Source: Chromera velia (lineage: Eukaryota > Sar > Chromeraceae). Taken from it: a DNA stretch of 64,000 bases. The notes beneath the pieces are model-generated. The model searched no databases. It worked only from the letters and a program-made list of their open reading frames with translations, and was not told where the DNA came from. Shown here one piece after another: positions 62,603 through 64,000 of the stretch (its first letter is position 1; every line of letters starts with the position of its first letter). The stretch lies in assembly GCA_018398765.1 (NCBI GenBank), contig JAHBMJ010001768.1, forward strand, positions 91,111 to 155,110, in the 5' to 3' direction. Made by a program: the position numbers and the translations under genes.

Positions 62603-64000
62603 TACAACTTAAAACAAAAAAAAAACCTTCTTCAGACAAAATTTTTCTTTTTCTTTTGTTTTCACATCCGTGGTGGGGATATAAAAACAATATGGAAGTA
62701 ACGAAACCACACTTTTCTTATATAAAAAAAAAAGTGAAAATGAATCAGATTTCTGCATATATGCCTACACAACCGTCAATGTTTTTCAGTCTTTTGACCT
62801 GTCAGAAGAAAATTTTGCTACTCCGAGGATCAACTTTAAGAAAAAAAAAACATATTCCCAAAAGTGTGTAATATTGTTCATGAATTGAAGTTCAAGGACG
62901 TGCATGCCGTCTGCATTGAAATTGGGTTGCGCCTTGTCGCCCCGGCCTGCACCGCCCGCGTGTTCCGCGCACTAGTCCGCGCTCCGCCCCCCAGATGCAT
63001 ATTCTTACTCCCCCCCCGTGCATGAGCCAATCAGGGGTCATGGATACAACCGAAACTTTAGAAATCAAACAGCCGCTTACATCCAACTGAGCTTGCGATA
63101 TGAGCCATTGAAACAGAGGGAGAATGTAATCATATACAGTTGTAAGACAAAAGGGAAAACTTCATATCATTGTCATCCAATTTCTCTGGAATGCCCCCAC
63201 TTTGAGGGAGAGAAAGAGAACGTGAAATGATTTAAAAACCAGAAAAAAAAAAAACCGAAGTGTCTGGATTCAACTCTCAGAGAGGAGAAAAGAAATTGAA
63301 TAGAAACCAGAAGGAAGAAAAGAAGAAAGGAAGAGAAGAAGAAAGGAAGGAAAGACAAATCTGAAAAAAAAAAAATGAAGAAGAAACATTCCATTGCTTT
63401 TCTTTTTATACTTTTTGACATGGTCTCTAAAAGCTGAATAAGTGTGAAGAAATGTGTACATGTGTGCTCAGGGTCAGAACGAAGCCTGTTGTGTGCTGCT
63501 GTGATATCGTATGGTACGTCCCACATCGTCCCAGACAGTCGTTCCGATATGCCCTGGCCAGGCACCTCGCTCACGCATATATGGGTGTGGGAGCTACGGC
63601 TGGATCAACCTTGAACGGCAGAATAAATGCTTCTGCTTGCTCTTCAATCAGATCAATCTACACTGCTTGATCGAAACCTCTTTTCTCTTTTAACCCTATC
63701 GGACAGTCCTTGAAACCCTTTTCTTTTTCTTCTCTCTCACGTAACAGGATCATCCTGCATCTGAGACATTTAATGACATTTCAAAATGAACGGACTCATA
63801 GATTGCCTACATCTCATCATCAATGAATCACTTTGCGCCCTTCGAGTCAAACGATTCGGAGAACGCTGCTACTTCCCTCCCGAGAAGGCACTCGGGCTAG
63901 AAGGGGCCGCTGTGATGCCCCTGTGTCATAATTTGATATACCAGAGGCTATGATGGTATCAAACTATCAATTACATTGTTGCAAGATATTGTCTAGGATG
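62603..64000. other. AT-rich then mixed sequence, no recognised gene
   Basis: AT-rich to about 62890, then a short GC-rich block (62900-63000). Near the window end a CAG acceptor at about 63748 precedes a short open stretch (DHPASETFNDISK, then TGA at 63787), which might be a last exon of something. Nothing more can be supported. Confidence 0.4.

Overview
The window is nuclear DNA of an intron-rich eukaryote. Genes are broken into many short exons with GT-AG introns, there is no operon structure, and introns and intergenic DNA are packed with microsatellites. The gene content (plastid-type chlorophyllase-like hydrolase, dynein intermediate chain-like protein, four-domain voltage-gated cation channel, PHO84-type phosphate carrier) fits a photosynthetic, possibly flagellate protist. 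A chromerid-type alveolate alga is my best guess; this is inference, not proven by the sequence. Exon coordinates were rebuilt by hand from splice sites, reading-phase continuity and family resemblance.

Layout: (1) 313-6425 (+), 3' part of a WD40 protein of the dynein intermediate chain type whose 5' end is upstream of or near the window edge. (2) 7202-15839 (-), a complete 12-exon CNOT11 gene (CCR4-NOT complex), convergent with (1) across an AT-rich spacer. (3) 16126-16682 (+), last exons of an unrecognised gene. (4) 16955-20811 (+), chlorophyllase-like alpha/beta hydrolase. (5) 21967-24983 (+), PHO84-like phosphate/H+ symporter. (6) 24984-31068, gene-poor stretch with a decayed reverse transcriptase at about 27960-29800. 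(7) 31069-32239 (-), metallo-beta-lactamase-fold hydrolase (persulfide dioxygenase/Blh-like). (8) 32863-54096 (+), a 28-exon, about 3303-residue four-domain voltage-gated cation channel that fills a third of the window. (9) 54906-55400, an unresolved small gene; 55721-55939 (+), a 72-residue single-TM protein; 56977-59602 (+), a 234-residue two-TM protein. (10) 59603-64000, no recognised gene but an intact-looking 502-bp MITE at 62101-62602.

The most striking pattern is not a gene. At least a dozen exon borders in five different genes have been tandemly duplicated together with their splice site, often two or three times, and several splice donors run directly into tetranucleotide repeats built from the donor consensus (GTGA, GTCA, GTCG, GTAG, GTCT). 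Two of these duplications in the channel gene are open and in frame, so they could supply alternative C-terminal or pore-region sequence. These suggest an ongoing process of splice-site duplication and intron growth.
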